Position numbers and translations under genes: made by a program. From Undibacter mobilis (GTDB lineage: Bacteria > Pseudomonadota > Alphaproteobacteria > Rhizobiales > Xanthobacteraceae): a DNA stretch of 64,000 bases. The notes beneath the pieces are model-generated. The model saw only the letters and a list, made by a program, of their open reading frames with translations, ran no database searches and had not been told where the DNA came from. This document shows, piece by piece, positions 23,802 to 32,019 of the stretch (its first letter is position 1; the number at the start of each line of letters is the position of its first letter). The stretch spans positions 62,001-126,000 of the forward strand of contig NZ_QRGO01000001.1 in NCBI RefSeq assembly GCF_003367195.1, in the 5' to 3' direction.

Positions 23802-25967
23802 ATGAAATACGTTCGCCTTTTAATATCTTTGCTTCTACTTGCTGTGGCGACGTGGGTCGTTGCCCGCGAGACCGACTGGACTCTTGTCAGCTCAACCTTC
23901 ACGCGCGTTTCGTGGGCAGCTTTCGTTCTGACGATCCTGGCGCTTCTGGCCGGCGCGCTGCTCGCGACGCTTCGTCTGCAATGGATCGCCCGCGACCTCG
24001 GTTACCGGCTGTCATTTCGGGACGCCCTGGCCGGCTTCACTTATGGGCAGGTGCTGGGCGCCGTGTTTTTTCAGCTTGCAGGACAATTGCTAGCTCGCAG
24101 CACTGTTCTGGCACGCCGGCAGGTGCCACCTGCTGCGACGATCCTCATCACCGGCTACGAGCGCCTCGCTGCTCTCTTTATATCGCTTCTGTTGGCGACC
24201 CTAGCTGCGAGTTACCTGTTCGGTGCCATCTCGCTCGACTATCGGCAGGGCGGATCTGCCTTCATCAGAATTGTCGCAGGTGGAACGCTGGTCCTGATCG
24301 GCGGCGCAGTGTTTGTCTGGGGCAAAGCGCTGATCTCGCAATCGTTGCCGATCACACGTCACACAGTCGGCGGACTGGCCCGGAACGCCGCCCTCTCTCT
24401 CGCCATTCAGCTTTTCACGATGATCGCTTACGTGGCTCTAGCGCGCGCCCTTGCGCCCAACATTCCGATCGTGCAACTCGCCGCCGCTTCCGCCCTCGTC
24501 ATGCTCGCCGCGAGCGTGCCGATCAGCCTGGCTGGATGGGGCATCCGGGAGATGAGCGCCATTTATGTGCTGGGCACGCTCGGGGTGTCGGCCAATGCGT
24601 CGTTCATGATCGCCTTCTCTATCGGCATCTTGTCTCTTGCAGTCGTGGGCACCCTGGCGCTGATCGGTCTTCGCGAGACCGCCGCGACAGCAAAGCCGTC
24701 TGCTCCGTCCGCTCACTCGGCCGATTATTCGACGCTGCTCGATACAGCCTTACCGATTGCCGCAGCGACGGCCGTGTTCTTCCAGCTTTTCTTGCCCGTA
24801 AAAAGCGGGCTGATATCGGTCAATCTTGCCGATCCTGTCGTTATCATCGGCGGTTGCCTCTTTGTCTATAACCATTTCCGCCGACCGCCGCCGCGCTGGC
24901 GATTGCCGTATTTCAACGTCCTGATTTGCCTGGCAACCGTCGCAGTCGCCGCCGCCTATCTCCATGGATATAGTCAGATCGGCTGGACGCAGTGGGCGTT
25001 TGCGAACAAACTAACCGGATGGCCGATATTGCTCTGCTACGGCGCCACGGGGGCGCTTATCGTGTATCGCTTGCGCAACGTCGGCCTCGAATTGCTGTTG
25101 CAAACTTTTGTCGTGACAAGCTTGATCATCTTTGTATTCGACTATGCAATCTCCATCGCTTACTGGTCGGGCCTGCAATCCCTGAAGCCTCTGGTTCAAT
25201 TTCCGATAGAAGGGTTTTCCCAAAATCGGAATGCGTTCGCATTTCAATTGCTTCTATCGATCTGCGTCATCCTCGCAACCCGGTGGCCGGCTAAAGCACT
25301 TTGGCTTGGCGCTGCAATTGCCGGAGTGATTATCACCGGTTCCCGCGCCGGTTATCTAGCCCTTTGCGCCGTTCTGGTCGTCGCCATATACGTCTCATCG
25401 ACAGATTGGCGACAAATCCTGGTTGCTGCCGTGGCTGCGACACTGGTCGTTGCTATCAGCGAACTCGTTCCCGACCTCGTGCAGCTTATTAGAAACTTGA
25501 TGGCTTCCCAGTCTGGCCCACCAATACCGAGTTACATGGCTGGCACGATATCCGGAGCGTCATCAGACACCGAACGACTACAGAGTCTGGTTGGCGCTTG
25601 GCGGTTGTTCTTGGCCCATCCCGTCTTCGGCGCGGGACTAGGCGTTTTCATGGAAGAGCAAGTTCAGCGCGGTTCGATGCTTGTCATACATTCCACTCCG
25701 CTGTGGCTCCTTGCAGAGTTCGGCACCGTCGGTTTCGTTGCGCTCGTTGTCCCCGTGGTCATGATTTTCCGGACAGAAATTTTGCGTGCGCGGGCACTCG
25801 ATACGGCTGGTCGTCTTTTGATCCTGACGATCGCCGGCTTCTCCGTCATGTCGCTAGTCCACGAACTGCTTTACCAGCGGACATTTTGGATTCTTTTGGG
25901 TGCGGCGATGGCGATGCCATACCTGATAACGGCGCCTGACCGGGACGCTCGATCCAAAGACACTTGA
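23802..25967 (+). CDS. Integral membrane fusion: lysylphosphatidylglycerol-synthase-like flippase plus O-antigen ligase/polymerase domain
   Basis: A very hydrophobic protein of 721 residues with two parts. The first ~300 residues resemble the UPF0104/LPG-synthase transmembrane family (TRLQ-like LRLQWIARDLG near residue 61, YERLAAL near 115, SLAGWGIRE near 240). The second part resembles the O-antigen ligase/Wzy family, with EGFSQNRNAFAFQLLL, ITGSRAGYLAL and a periplasmic loop before HPVFGAGLGVF and VIHSTPLWLLAEFG. Known relatives are normally separate proteins. The fusion suggests one protein that handles a lipid-linked glycan and ligates or polymerises it in the periplasm. No frameshift is seen across the join. 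Confidence 0.8.
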   Translation: MKYVRLLISLLLLAVATWVVARETDWTLVSSTFTRVSWAAFVLTILALLAGALLATLRLQWIARDLGYRLSFRDALAGFTYGQVLGAVFFQLAGQLLARSTVLARRQVPPAATILITGYERLAALFISLLLATLAASYLFGAISLDYRQGGSAFIRIVAGGTLVLIGGAVFVWGKALISQSLPITRHTVGGLARNAALSLAIQLFTMIAYVALARALAPNIPIVQLAAASALVMLAASVPISLAGWGIREMSAIYVLGTLGVSANASFMIAFSIGILSLAVVGTLALIGLRETAATAKPSAPSAHSADYSTLLDTALPIAAATAVFFQLFLPVKSGLISVNLADPVVIIGGCLFVYNHFRRPPPRWRLPYFNVLICLATVAVAAAYLHGYSQIGWTQWAFANKLTGWPILLCYGATGALIVYRLRNVGLELLLQTFVVTSLIIFVFDYAISIAYWSGLQSLKPLVQFPIEGFSQNRNAFAFQLLLSICVILATRWPAKALWLGAAIAGVIITGSRAGYLALCAVLVVAIYVSSTDWRQILVAAVAATLVVAISELVPDLVQLIRNLMASQSGPPIPSYMAGTISGASSDTERLQSLVGAWRLFLAHPVFGAGLGVFMEEQVQRGSMLVIHSTPLWLLAEFGTVGFVALVVPVVMIFRTEILRARALDTAGRLLILTIAGFSVMSLVHELLYQRTFWILLGAAMAMPYLITAPDRDARSKDT

Positions 25968-26055
25968 TGGTGCTGTTGCCCGACCGGCGGCAACACCGCC
26001 GCTCGTACCGCATGGGAATGCAGGCACCGAAATCCGACTATGGCTTTCATGAATT

Positions 26056-26132
26056 TGGTAGCGGGAGAGGGACTTGAACCCCCGACCTACGGATTATGAT
26101 TCCGCCGCTCTAACCAGCTGAGCTACCCCGCC
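26056..26132 (-). tRNA. tRNA-Met (CAT anticodon)
   Basis: A complete 77-nt tRNA including an encoded CCA. The acceptor arm GGCGGGG pairs with TCCCGCT (two G-U ends), the D stem is GCTC/GAGC, the anticodon stem GCGGA/TCCGT encloses loop ATCATAA, and the T arm is GGGGG-TTCAAGT-CCCTC. The anticodon CAT is at 26096-26098. Elongator methionine is most likely from overall similarity; tRNA-Ile2 with a modified C34 has the same anticodon and cannot be wholly excluded. Confidence 0.93.
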
Positions 26133-26343
26133 ACACCGTTGATCCACGGTCTGAACACCGCCGATCAAGGGCGCGATATAGGGAGGCGCGGCGAAGCCTG
26201 TCAAGCAAGCTTGCCGCAAAACCCTGATCCACCTGTCACTTCGGGGACATCTCGCCCCCGGCGTCACGCCAGGGAAATTCAGCCCGCAGCTTCGAGGACA
26301 TTCCGCACGGGCGTTGCACGTTCACAGGCGTCCTGTCCGCCGT

Positions 26344-26709
26344 CTATTTCGGCTGCACCTGCGGATTGCCGCCCGGCGAGCCCGGCGGCGGGATCACCGG
26401 GGTCCGCCCGGCCTCCGGCGTCGGCGCCCTGATCTCCGGATCGACCGCCGGCGGACAGATCACCCCGCCCGATTGGGCCAGCTTGCTGCTGAGCGTTTCG
26501 TCATTCGGCTTGCGGACGACCATGTCGCCGCCCTGCCCGACCGTGGCATGCGTCCCGTCCGGACCGCAGGCCTTGCCGTCGGTCGGCTGTGTTTTGGGCG
26601 GCTCCGCCGGCTGGTCGGAGGGCGGCGCCTGCGCCGCCGCGAGCCCCGCCGACGCGGCCAGAAGGGCCGCAGCCAAGATCGAATGTCTGATTGCGCGTTG
26701 GATCGCCAT
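26344..26709 (-). CDS. Small secreted proline-rich protein
   Basis: A protein of 121 residues, no family recognised. ATG at 26709 is chosen because GGAGG lies five bases ahead of it; an upstream in-frame start at 26733 adds eight residues. An N-terminal signal peptide is visible (AAALLAASAGLAAAQA, cleavage likely after AQA near residue 28). The mature part is rich in Pro, Gly and Gln with two cysteines, ending PPGSPGGNPQVQPK. A weak EcfG-like promoter lies just upstream. Likely periplasmic or exported; function unknown. Confidence 0.65.
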   Translation of the reverse strand: MAIQRAIRHSILAAALLAASAGLAAAQAPPSDQPAEPPKTQPTDGKACGPDGTHATVGQGGDMVVRKPNDETLSSKLAQSGGVICPPAVDPEIRAPTPEAGRTPVIPPPGSPGGNPQVQPK

Positions 26710-26731
26710 GGCGTCCTCCATTCGGAGAGAC

Positions 26732-26757
26732 AACCGCCGGCCCCGCAGGCCAGTTCC
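26732..26757 (-). promoter_or_regulatory. Weak EcfG-like promoter (GGAAC-N17-GGTT)
   Basis: Minus-strand GGAAC at 26757-26753 and GGTT at 26735-26732 with 17 bases between. It differs from the EcfG consensus only at the first, least conserved base of the -10 part. It lies about 23 bases ahead of the start of the small secreted protein. The match is partial, so confidence is low. Confidence 0.35.
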
Positions 26758-26784
26758 GCGGCCTTCCGCCCCAGGCGCCCGGTC

Positions 26785-27453
26785 TCAGGCCGCCTTCGGT
26801 TCCGCCTCAGTGCGGGCAAACCGGATCATCGCGAAATGCCCGAGCGGCGGCAAAGGCCGCCTTTCGACGATGCGCATACCGCCGTGCCGGGCCGCCCAAT
26901 TGGCCAGCCGCGCAAACGGAAACTCCGGCCGCCAGCCGAGCCGGCGCGCCAAGGGCGCAAAACAGGCCTCGAACACGCGCCGCAGGCCGCTTTCGGCGCC
27001 AATGTGATTGACCAGGATGATCTCGCCGCCCGGCTTCAGCACGCGCGCGAACTCGTCGAGCGTCGCTTCGGGGTCCGGCACCGCCGTGATGACGTATTGC
27101 GCCACGATGACGTCAAAGGAATGATCCGGCACCGCCATGCGCTGCGCATCCATCACCGACAGCGTTTCCACATGGGAGAGCTTCTGCGTCACCACACGCT
27201 CATGCGCCTTGCGCAGCATGGGCTCCGACAGATCGACGCCGACAATGCGGATATTCGAAGGATAGCTCGGCAGCGAAATCCCGGTGCCGACGCCGACCTC
27301 GAGCAGCCGGCCGCCCTGCGGGCAAGCCCTGCCCGCCGCCTCGATGGCGGCGTTGCGTCCCGCTTCGAACACCTTGCCGAAAACGAAGTCGTAAATCGGC
27401 GCCCAGCGCGCATACGCTTTCTCGACGCCGTCCTTGCTGATGTCTCCGCCCAT
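26785..27453 (-). CDS. pmtA: Phosphatidylethanolamine N-methyltransferase, PmtA-type
   Basis: SAM-dependent methyltransferase of 222 residues. Seen: YARWAPIYDFVFGKVFEAGR near residues 14-33, typical of the Rhizobium/Rhodobacter PmtA group, motif I LLEVGVGTGISLPSY near residue 50, GVDLSEPMLRKA, and VAQYVITAVPDPEATL. Members turn phosphatidylethanolamine into phosphatidylcholine at the inner membrane. It is followed on the minus strand by the small secreted protein and lies 21 bp after mnmA. It may instead be the related ubiquinone/menaquinone-type methyltransferase, but the N-terminus favours PmtA. Confidence 0.8.
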   Translation of the reverse strand: MGGDISKDGVEKAYARWAPIYDFVFGKVFEAGRNAAIEAAGRACPQGGRLLEVGVGTGISLPSYPSNIRIVGVDLSEPMLRKAHERVVTQKLSHVETLSVMDAQRMAVPDHSFDVIVAQYVITAVPDPEATLDEFARVLKPGGEIILVNHIGAESGLRRVFEACFAPLARRLGWRPEFPFARLANWAARHGGMRIVERRPLPPLGHFAMIRFARTEAEPKAA

Positions 27454-27474
27454 GCTGTCTTTTTTGTTTGTTGT

Positions 27475-28659
27475 TTAAGCGACCGATGCCCGCGCCTCTT
27501 CGGCCACGCGCGGCCGCTCGCCGGCCGCCACCGCGCCGCGGATGAAGCCGCCGCCGAGCACGCGCGCCTGCCCGTCCGCCGCATCGTAGAACACGCAGGC
27601 CTGTCCCGGCGACACGCCATGCTCGCCATCGACCAGATCGACTTCGTAGCCGCCCGCGCCGCGGCGCAGCCAGGCTGCCTGCGGCGGCCGCGACGAGCGC
27701 ACCTTCACATGAACCTCGAGCCGGCCATGGCCGAGCACGTCGTCGATATCGCCGTCGCCGATCCAGTTGACGTCGCGCAAGGTGATGCTCTGCGTTCTGA
27801 GCGCCTCACGCGCGCCGACAATGACGCGCCGGCTCTCTGCATCGAGCCGCACCACATAAAGCGGCGCGCCCGACGCAATGCCAAGACCGCGGCGCTGGCC
27901 GACGGTGAAATGAATGATGCCGTTATGTTTGCCGAGCACCTGGCCGTTGATGTCGACGATCTCGCCGGGCTCCGCCGCGCCGGGCTTCAGGCGCGCAATG
28001 ATATCGGCATAGCTGCCCGTCGGCACGAAGCAGATGTCCTGACTGTCGTGCTTGTCGGCGACCGACAGCTCGAACTGGCGCGCCAGTTCGCGCGTCTCCG
28101 CCTTTGACTTGTCGCCGAGCGGAAAGCGCAGGATGTCGAGCTGATCCGACGTGGTGCCGAACAGGAAGTAGCTCTGGTCCTTGTCATCCTCGCGCGCGCG
28201 GAACAGGCCGCGACGGCCGGACGACAACTGACGCGACGACACGTAATGACCGGTCGCCATGATGTCGGCGTTAAGATCGCGCGCGGTGTGCAGCAGATCG
28301 TGAAACTTGATCGACATGTTGCAGGCGATGCACGGCACCGGCGTCTCGCCGGCGATGTAGCTTTCGGCAAAACGGTCGATCACCGCTTCCTTGAAGCGGC
28401 TTTCGTAGTCGAGCACGTAATGCGGAATGCCGATGCGCTCGGCCACGGCGCGGGCGTCGTAGATATCCTGCCCGGCGCAGCAGGCGCCTTTGCGATGAAC
28501 CGCGGCGCCGTGGTCGTACAGCTGCAGCGTGACGCCAACGACGTCGTAACCCTCGGCCTTGAGCAAGGCAGCCGTCACCGACGAGTCAACGCCGCCGGAC
28601 ATGGCGACGACGACACGGGTATCTTCCGGCCGCTTGGGCAATTCGAGCGAGTTCATCAT
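27475..28659 (-). CDS. mnmA: tRNA-specific 2-thiouridylase MnmA
   Basis: Protein of 394 residues from ATG 28659 (the frame is open to 28689, but the alternative start gives ten extra residues of low similarity). Seen: [17 protein letters not shown] near residue 17 (PP-loop), [26 protein letters not shown] with a catalytic cysteine, [11 protein letters not shown] and a second cysteine in [10 protein letters not shown]. MnmA adds sulfur to U34 of glutamate, lysine and glutamine tRNAs. All key residues are visible. Confidence 0.95.
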   Translation of the reverse strand: MMNSLELPKRPEDTRVVVAMSGGVDSSVTAALLKAEGYDVVGVTLQLYDHGAAVHRKGACCAGQDIYDARAVAERIGIPHYVLDYESRFKEAVIDRFAESYIAGETPVPCIACNMSIKFHDLLHTARDLNADIMATGHYVSSRQLSSGRRGLFRAREDDKDQSYFLFGTTSDQLDILRFPLGDKSKAETRELARQFELSVADKHDSQDICFVPTGSYADIIARLKPGAAEPGEIVDINGQVLGKHNGIIHFTVGQRRGLGIASGAPLYVVRLDAESRRVIVGAREALRTQSITLRDVNWIGDGDIDDVLGHGRLEVHVKVRSSRPPQAAWLRRGAGGYEVDLVDGEHGVSPGQACVFYDAADGQARVLGGGFIRGAVAAGERPRVAEEARASVA

Positions 28660-28769
28660 GGCGTTTGTCTTACACCATATGGCGGCCACAGGCGCAGATT
28701 GAAAGCAGGCACGGCCTAGGGCCTTGCGGCGGCCTGATACCGCGATTTCCGGGCCAATTCGACGTTAAA

Positions 28770-28785
28770 CCGGCAAAAGCTGCCG
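28770..28785 (+). promoter_or_regulatory. Possible FlbD (ftr-like) enhancer site
   Basis: Imperfect palindrome CCGGCAAAAGCTGCCG. Its core GGCAA-AAG-CTGCC differs by one base from the GGCAA-N3-TTGCC repeats at fliF and flhA. It lies about 130 bases upstream of the predicted sigma-54 start, where enhancer sites for FlbD are found in Caulobacter. The link to FlbD is inference. Confidence 0.5.
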
Positions 28786-28879
28786 CTTCGCCAGCAGAGC
28801 CTGCCGGGCCACGACCTGGCCAGCGCCAGCTCTACTCTTTATGCTATTGATTATATTGAATAATTTTTACGGCGCGGGC

Positions 28880-28895
28880 TGGCCTGCCGATTGCA
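28880..28895 (+). promoter_or_regulatory. Sigma-54 promoter of fliK-flgD
   Basis: TGGCCTGCCGATTGCA matches TGGCAC-N5-TTGCA at all but two positions and keeps the required ten bases between the -24 GG and -12 GC. Transcription would begin near 28906, about 20 bases before the fliK start. The activator FlbD is encoded in the same locus. Confidence 0.75.
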
Positions 28896-28926
28896 AACGC
28901 GAGGGGGTCATTAGCGGAGGTGCGTC

Positions 28927-30438
28927 TTGTCCCAGGTTGCGACCGATTTTCAGACCCAGGCGTCGAACGTGCTGCCAAAAGCCGGCCGGCCGAGCTTTGC
29001 GTCGCAAAAAGCGCCGTCGAGCCAGTTTGACGACCTTCTCTCCGCCATTCCCGACGCGCCGCCGGAGCCGCGGGCGCGCGCCAGCGCGGATGAACGCCCC
29101 CAGCCGGCCCAGAGCCGCAGCGCCGACCGCCCCGGCCGCGATGACCGCCCCGCACGCACGGACCGCTCCGACCGCACCGCCAAATCCGACACCAAGAGCA
29201 GCCCGCGCGCCGAAGACAGCCGGGCCGCGCCGGCGAACGACGCCCCGGCCAAGGATGCCGCCGAAGCGCCAAAGGCCGACGCCGTATCCGAGACGAAGCC
29301 CGCGGGCACTGACGACACCGCCAAGGCCGACGATGCCAGCCAGACGACCGAAACCCAGAGCACCGACACCGCGCCGGTGACCGAAGCGGCCGTCGCCGCC
29401 GTGGTGCCGCAGGCCGTGGCGATCGACCCGGCGGCTCCGGCTGCCGCGCCGTCGCTCGAAGGCGACACAGTGGCCAAGCCCATCGACGCCAAGACCGAGA
29501 TCCCGACCGCAGCCACCGCTCCGTCGGCCAAGGCCGCCGAGCAGCAGGCCGCGGCAATGACCGAACAATCGACCGGCCTGAGCGCCGACGACGCCGAAGT
29601 GCTGTCGGCGCTCGCAGCCAAGGCCCAGCGCGGGCCGAAACAGGCCCAGGGCGACAAGACAGAAGCGAAAACCGACAAGCCGGCTCACGCCGCGAAATTG
29701 AATGCCGAAACGGCGCCGGGCGCCACGGCCGCCCAGCCCGCGGCCACCAATAGCGGCGACGCCAAAACGGCCGAGGCCAAGCCGGTGCAGTCCGATCTCG
29801 CCAAGCTCGGTGTCGAGCATCAGCGCAGCCAGGGCGACGGCAACCCCAAGACCGGTGCCGAGACCGCGCCGGCGGCCGCCACGGCCAACGCCGCAGCCGT
29901 CAAAACCCCCGACACCTTTGCGATGCATCTGTTGCCGGCGTCGGGCCATTCGGCTCATGCCGCCACGTCGGCCGCCGACAACGCGCCGGGACAATCGGCA
30001 GGCAGCGACAAGCCTGTGGCCATCGCCAATGTCGCCGTCGAAGTTTCAGCGAAGATCTCGGCTGGCAAGAACCAGTTCGACATCCGCCTCGATCCGGAAG
30101 AACTCGGCCGCATTCATGTGAAGGTGAATGTCGATCGTGACGGCAACGTCACCACCCACATGGTCGCCGACCGTCCCGACACGCTCGATCTCCTGCGCCG
30201 CGACACCCAGGGCCTCGAACGCGCCCTGCAGGATGCCGGCCTCAAGACCTCCGACAACAGCCTGCAATTCTCGCTGCGCGACCAGACGCAGCAGCAACAG
30301 CAGAACCAGCAGGACGGCCAGGCCAGCCGCCGGCCTCCTGCCGACGACGAACTAACGCCCGCCGTGACCACCACCGTCATCGCCCGCGACTACGGCCGCT
30401 ATCTGTCGCGGCCGAGCGGCGTCGATATCCGGGTTTGA
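28927..30438 (+). CDS. fliK: Flagellar hook-length control protein FliK
   Basis: Protein of 503 residues. The start is TTG at 28927 with GGAGG at 28916-28920. The first ~350 residues are low-complexity, rich in Ala, Lys, Asp and Pro, as expected for the ruler part of FliK. The C-terminal domain has FDIRLDPEELGRIHVKVNVD near residue 380, a clear FliK signature, followed by a Gln-rich stretch. FliK sets hook length and switches export specificity. flgD follows 16 bp downstream. Confidence 0.88.
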   Translation: MSQVATDFQTQASNVLPKAGRPSFASQKAPSSQFDDLLSAIPDAPPEPRARASADERPQPAQSRSADRPGRDDRPARTDRSDRTAKSDTKSSPRAEDSRAAPANDAPAKDAAEAPKADAVSETKPAGTDDTAKADDASQTTETQSTDTAPVTEAAVAAVVPQAVAIDPAAPAAAPSLEGDTVAKPIDAKTEIPTAATAPSAKAAEQQAAAMTEQSTGLSADDAEVLSALAAKAQRGPKQAQGDKTEAKTDKPAHAAKLNAETAPGATAAQPAATNSGDAKTAEAKPVQSDLAKLGVEHQRSQGDGNPKTGAETAPAAATANAAAVKTPDTFAMHLLPASGHSAHAATSAADNAPGQSAGSDKPVAIANVAVEVSAKISAGKNQFDIRLDPEELGRIHVKVNVDRDGNVTTHMVADRPDTLDLLRRDTQGLERALQDAGLKTSDNSLQFSLRDQTQQQQQNQQDGQASRRPPADDELTPAVTTTVIARDYGRYLSRPSGVDIRV

Positions 30439-30454
30439 GAGCGAGAACCGTATC

Positions 30455-31180
30455 ATGACCACGATTGCGGGATCGGCCACAACGGCCAACAACAACACGA
30501 CATCCGGCAGCTCGTCGACCAACCAGATGGTCGCGAGCAATTTCACGACCTTCCTGCAACTGCTGACGACGCAGTTGAAGAACCAGAACCCGCTCGATCC
30601 GCTGGACACCAACCAGTTCACCCAGCAGCTCGTGCAGTTCGCGCAGGTCGAGCAGCAGATGAAGTCGAACGACCAGCTCGCCTCGATCCTGGCGCTGGAG
30701 AAGAACGCGCAGCAGACGACGGCGATGGCTTATGTCGGCCATACCGTGGTCGTCGACGGCTCGACCACCACGCTCGGCACTGACGGCGCGACCTGGAGCT
30801 TCAACGCGCCGAAGACCGCGACCGCCACCGTAACCATCAAGGACGACGCGACCGGCCAGACCGCCTATTCCGGCACCTTCGGCGTCAATGCGGGCGACCA
30901 GAAATTCACCTGGGACGGCAAGGGCAGCGACGGCAAGCAATGGCCGCCCGGCAACTACACGATGTCGGTCACCGCGGTGGATGCCAGCCAGAAGCCCGTG
31001 AACATCTCGACCGAAATTCAGGCTGTCGTCACCGCGGCGAACATGGCGGATGACCCGCCGACGCTGACCATCGCCGGCAAGGACTACACCCCCGACAAGA
31101 TCAAACGCATCGTGATCCCGAACACGACCAAGACCGACACGGGCAGCGGCAACGGCAACGGCAACGGCACGGGCACCTGA
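30455..31180 (+). CDS. flgD: Flagellar hook assembly scaffold FlgD
   Basis: Protein of 241 residues. Seen: an N-terminal FLQLLTTQLKNQNPLDPLD near residue 32 and TQQLVQFAQVEQQ, the hallmark of FlgD, then a C-terminal FlgD Ig-like/tudor part with FTWDGKGSDGKQWPPGNY. It caps the growing hook and is lost afterwards. Start ATG 30455. The C-terminus ends in a run of Gly-Asn/Gly-Ser repeats (about residues 229-241). It shares the sigma-54 promoter with fliK. Confidence 0.93.
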   Translation: MTTIAGSATTANNNTTSGSSSTNQMVASNFTTFLQLLTTQLKNQNPLDPLDTNQFTQQLVQFAQVEQQMKSNDQLASILALEKNAQQTTAMAYVGHTVVVDGSTTTLGTDGATWSFNAPKTATATVTIKDDATGQTAYSGTFGVNAGDQKFTWDGKGSDGKQWPPGNYTMSVTAVDASQKPVNISTEIQAVVTAANMADDPPTLTIAGKDYTPDKIKRIVIPNTTKTDTGSGNGNGNGTGT

Positions 31181-31515
31181 CGCACCGCAGCGGCCGGGCG
31201 CCCGGCCCTCGAAATAACGAAGTTCCCGCCGTCAGCATCGTTGATTACTGATAACGCCGAGACATTAAGAGGCCGACCCGTCGCGCGGCCGTCGTCGCGT
31301 CAGGCTGTTTAAAAACGCCGCAAACGCCTTATATTACAGATGACTTTGCCGCCGGGGCCGGCCATCGCCAGGCACCCTGAGCCGCCGCCAACCGTAACCA
31401 AAAGGTTAGCGCCGGTTAGGCAAACATTTCCTCATCGTCGCAATAGGCTTAGGCAAATTTTAAGCCGCCCTGTGTAGTTTTTGCGGTGTTGAGTACTTAG
31501 TCAGTCCGAGTCTTT
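31181..31515 (+). other. Non-coding region between flgD and sciP
   Basis: This 335-base gap holds no gene I can support. Early on there is a GC-rich palindrome (GGCCGGGCGCCCGGCC, 31192-31207) after flgD. The second half contains several CtrA-like half-sites, listed separately, which makes it the likely promoter region of sciP. Confidence 0.6.
31395..31463 (+). promoter_or_regulatory. CtrA-type binding sites upstream of sciP
   Basis: Two kinds of sites are seen: TAACC-AAAA-GGTTA at 31395-31408 with another GGTTA at 31414-31418, and TTAG-N7-TTAA at 31449-31463, which is one base away from the CtrA consensus TTAA-N7-TTAA. In Caulobacter sciP is CtrA-activated, so this pattern fits. Actual binding is inferred. 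Confidence 0.55.
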
Positions 31516-31803
31516 GTGAGTAAACCAATGACCGAACCCCACCGCCCGAGGGTCAAATACGTCATCGGGCCCGATGGCAGTCCGCTGACGATCGCCGACT
31601 TGCCGCCGCCGACGACGAAGCGCTGGGTCATCCGCCGCAAGGCCGAGGTGGTCGCAGCCGTCCGTGGCGGCCTCCTGTCGCTCGAAGAGGCCTGCGCCCG
31701 TTACACGCTGACCGTGGAGGAATTTCTCTCCTGGCAGTATTCGATCGACCAGCACGGTCTGGCGGGCCTGCGCACCACGCGCATCCAGCAGTATCGCCAG
31801 TAA
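31516..31803 (+). CDS. sciP: SciP-type CtrA inhibitor (DUF1153)
   Basis: Small helical protein of 95 residues (GTG start at 31516; an ATG at 31528 would give 91). Seen: KYVIGPDGSPLTIADLPPP near residue 14, RWVIRRKAEVVAAVRGGLLS and a helix-turn-helix EACARYTLTVEEFLSWQ. This is the DUF1153 pattern of SciP, which binds CtrA and blocks its activation of flagellar and cell-cycle genes. It is followed by a terminator and precedes fliF, one of the typical CtrA targets. Confidence 0.9.
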   Translation: MSKPMTEPHRPRVKYVIGPDGSPLTIADLPPPTTKRWVIRRKAEVVAAVRGGLLSLEEACARYTLTVEEFLSWQYSIDQHGLAGLRTTRIQQYRQ

Positions 31804-31826
31804 GCCGTCCGATATCCGATTTCACG

Positions 31827-31865
31827 AAAACGCCAGCCCCTGCGGCTGGCGTTTTCATTTTTCGT
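31827..31865 (+). terminator. Rho-independent terminator after sciP
   Basis: Twelve-base arms AAAACGCCAGCC (31827-31838) and GGCTGGCGTTTT (31844-31855) around a five-base loop, followed by a T-rich tail. It lies 24 bases after the sciP stop. Confidence 0.85.
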
Positions 31866-31936
31866 TCACCGCGGCACCAACAACCGGCCGTTTGCCGGTT
31901 GCATCCGCATTCCACAGCGGCGGAAACGGGAACTCG

Positions 31937-31974
31937 TTAACCGGGCGCTAACCATCTACTGGGCAAAACTTGCC
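31937..31974 (+). promoter_or_regulatory. fliF promoter module: CtrA box plus inverted repeat
   Basis: TTAA-N7-CTAA at 31937-31951, followed by CCAT, then GGCAA-AAC-TTGCC at 31962-31974. The identical arrangement with the same 25-base offset lies ahead of flhA. The first part fits CtrA; the second fits an FlbD-type repressor site. Binding is inferred from Caulobacter. Confidence 0.65.
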
Positions 31975-32019
31975 GGGTAGGCGCGTTCCCTCGCGCCGCC
32001 CCGGCCGCAGGACAGCCCC

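Larger units (their letters stand above)
28660..28926 (+). other. Divergent region between mnmA and fliK
   Basis: About 270 non-coding bases separating the two genes. It contains an FlbD-like inverted repeat (28770-28785), an AT-rich patch at 28835-28868 and a sigma-54 promoter (28880-28895). No additional gene is supported. Confidence 0.6.

Noticed and set aside
26314..28107. Plus-strand open frame of 597 codons over pmtA and mnmA
   Set aside because: Arg-rich shadow of two clear minus-strand genes.
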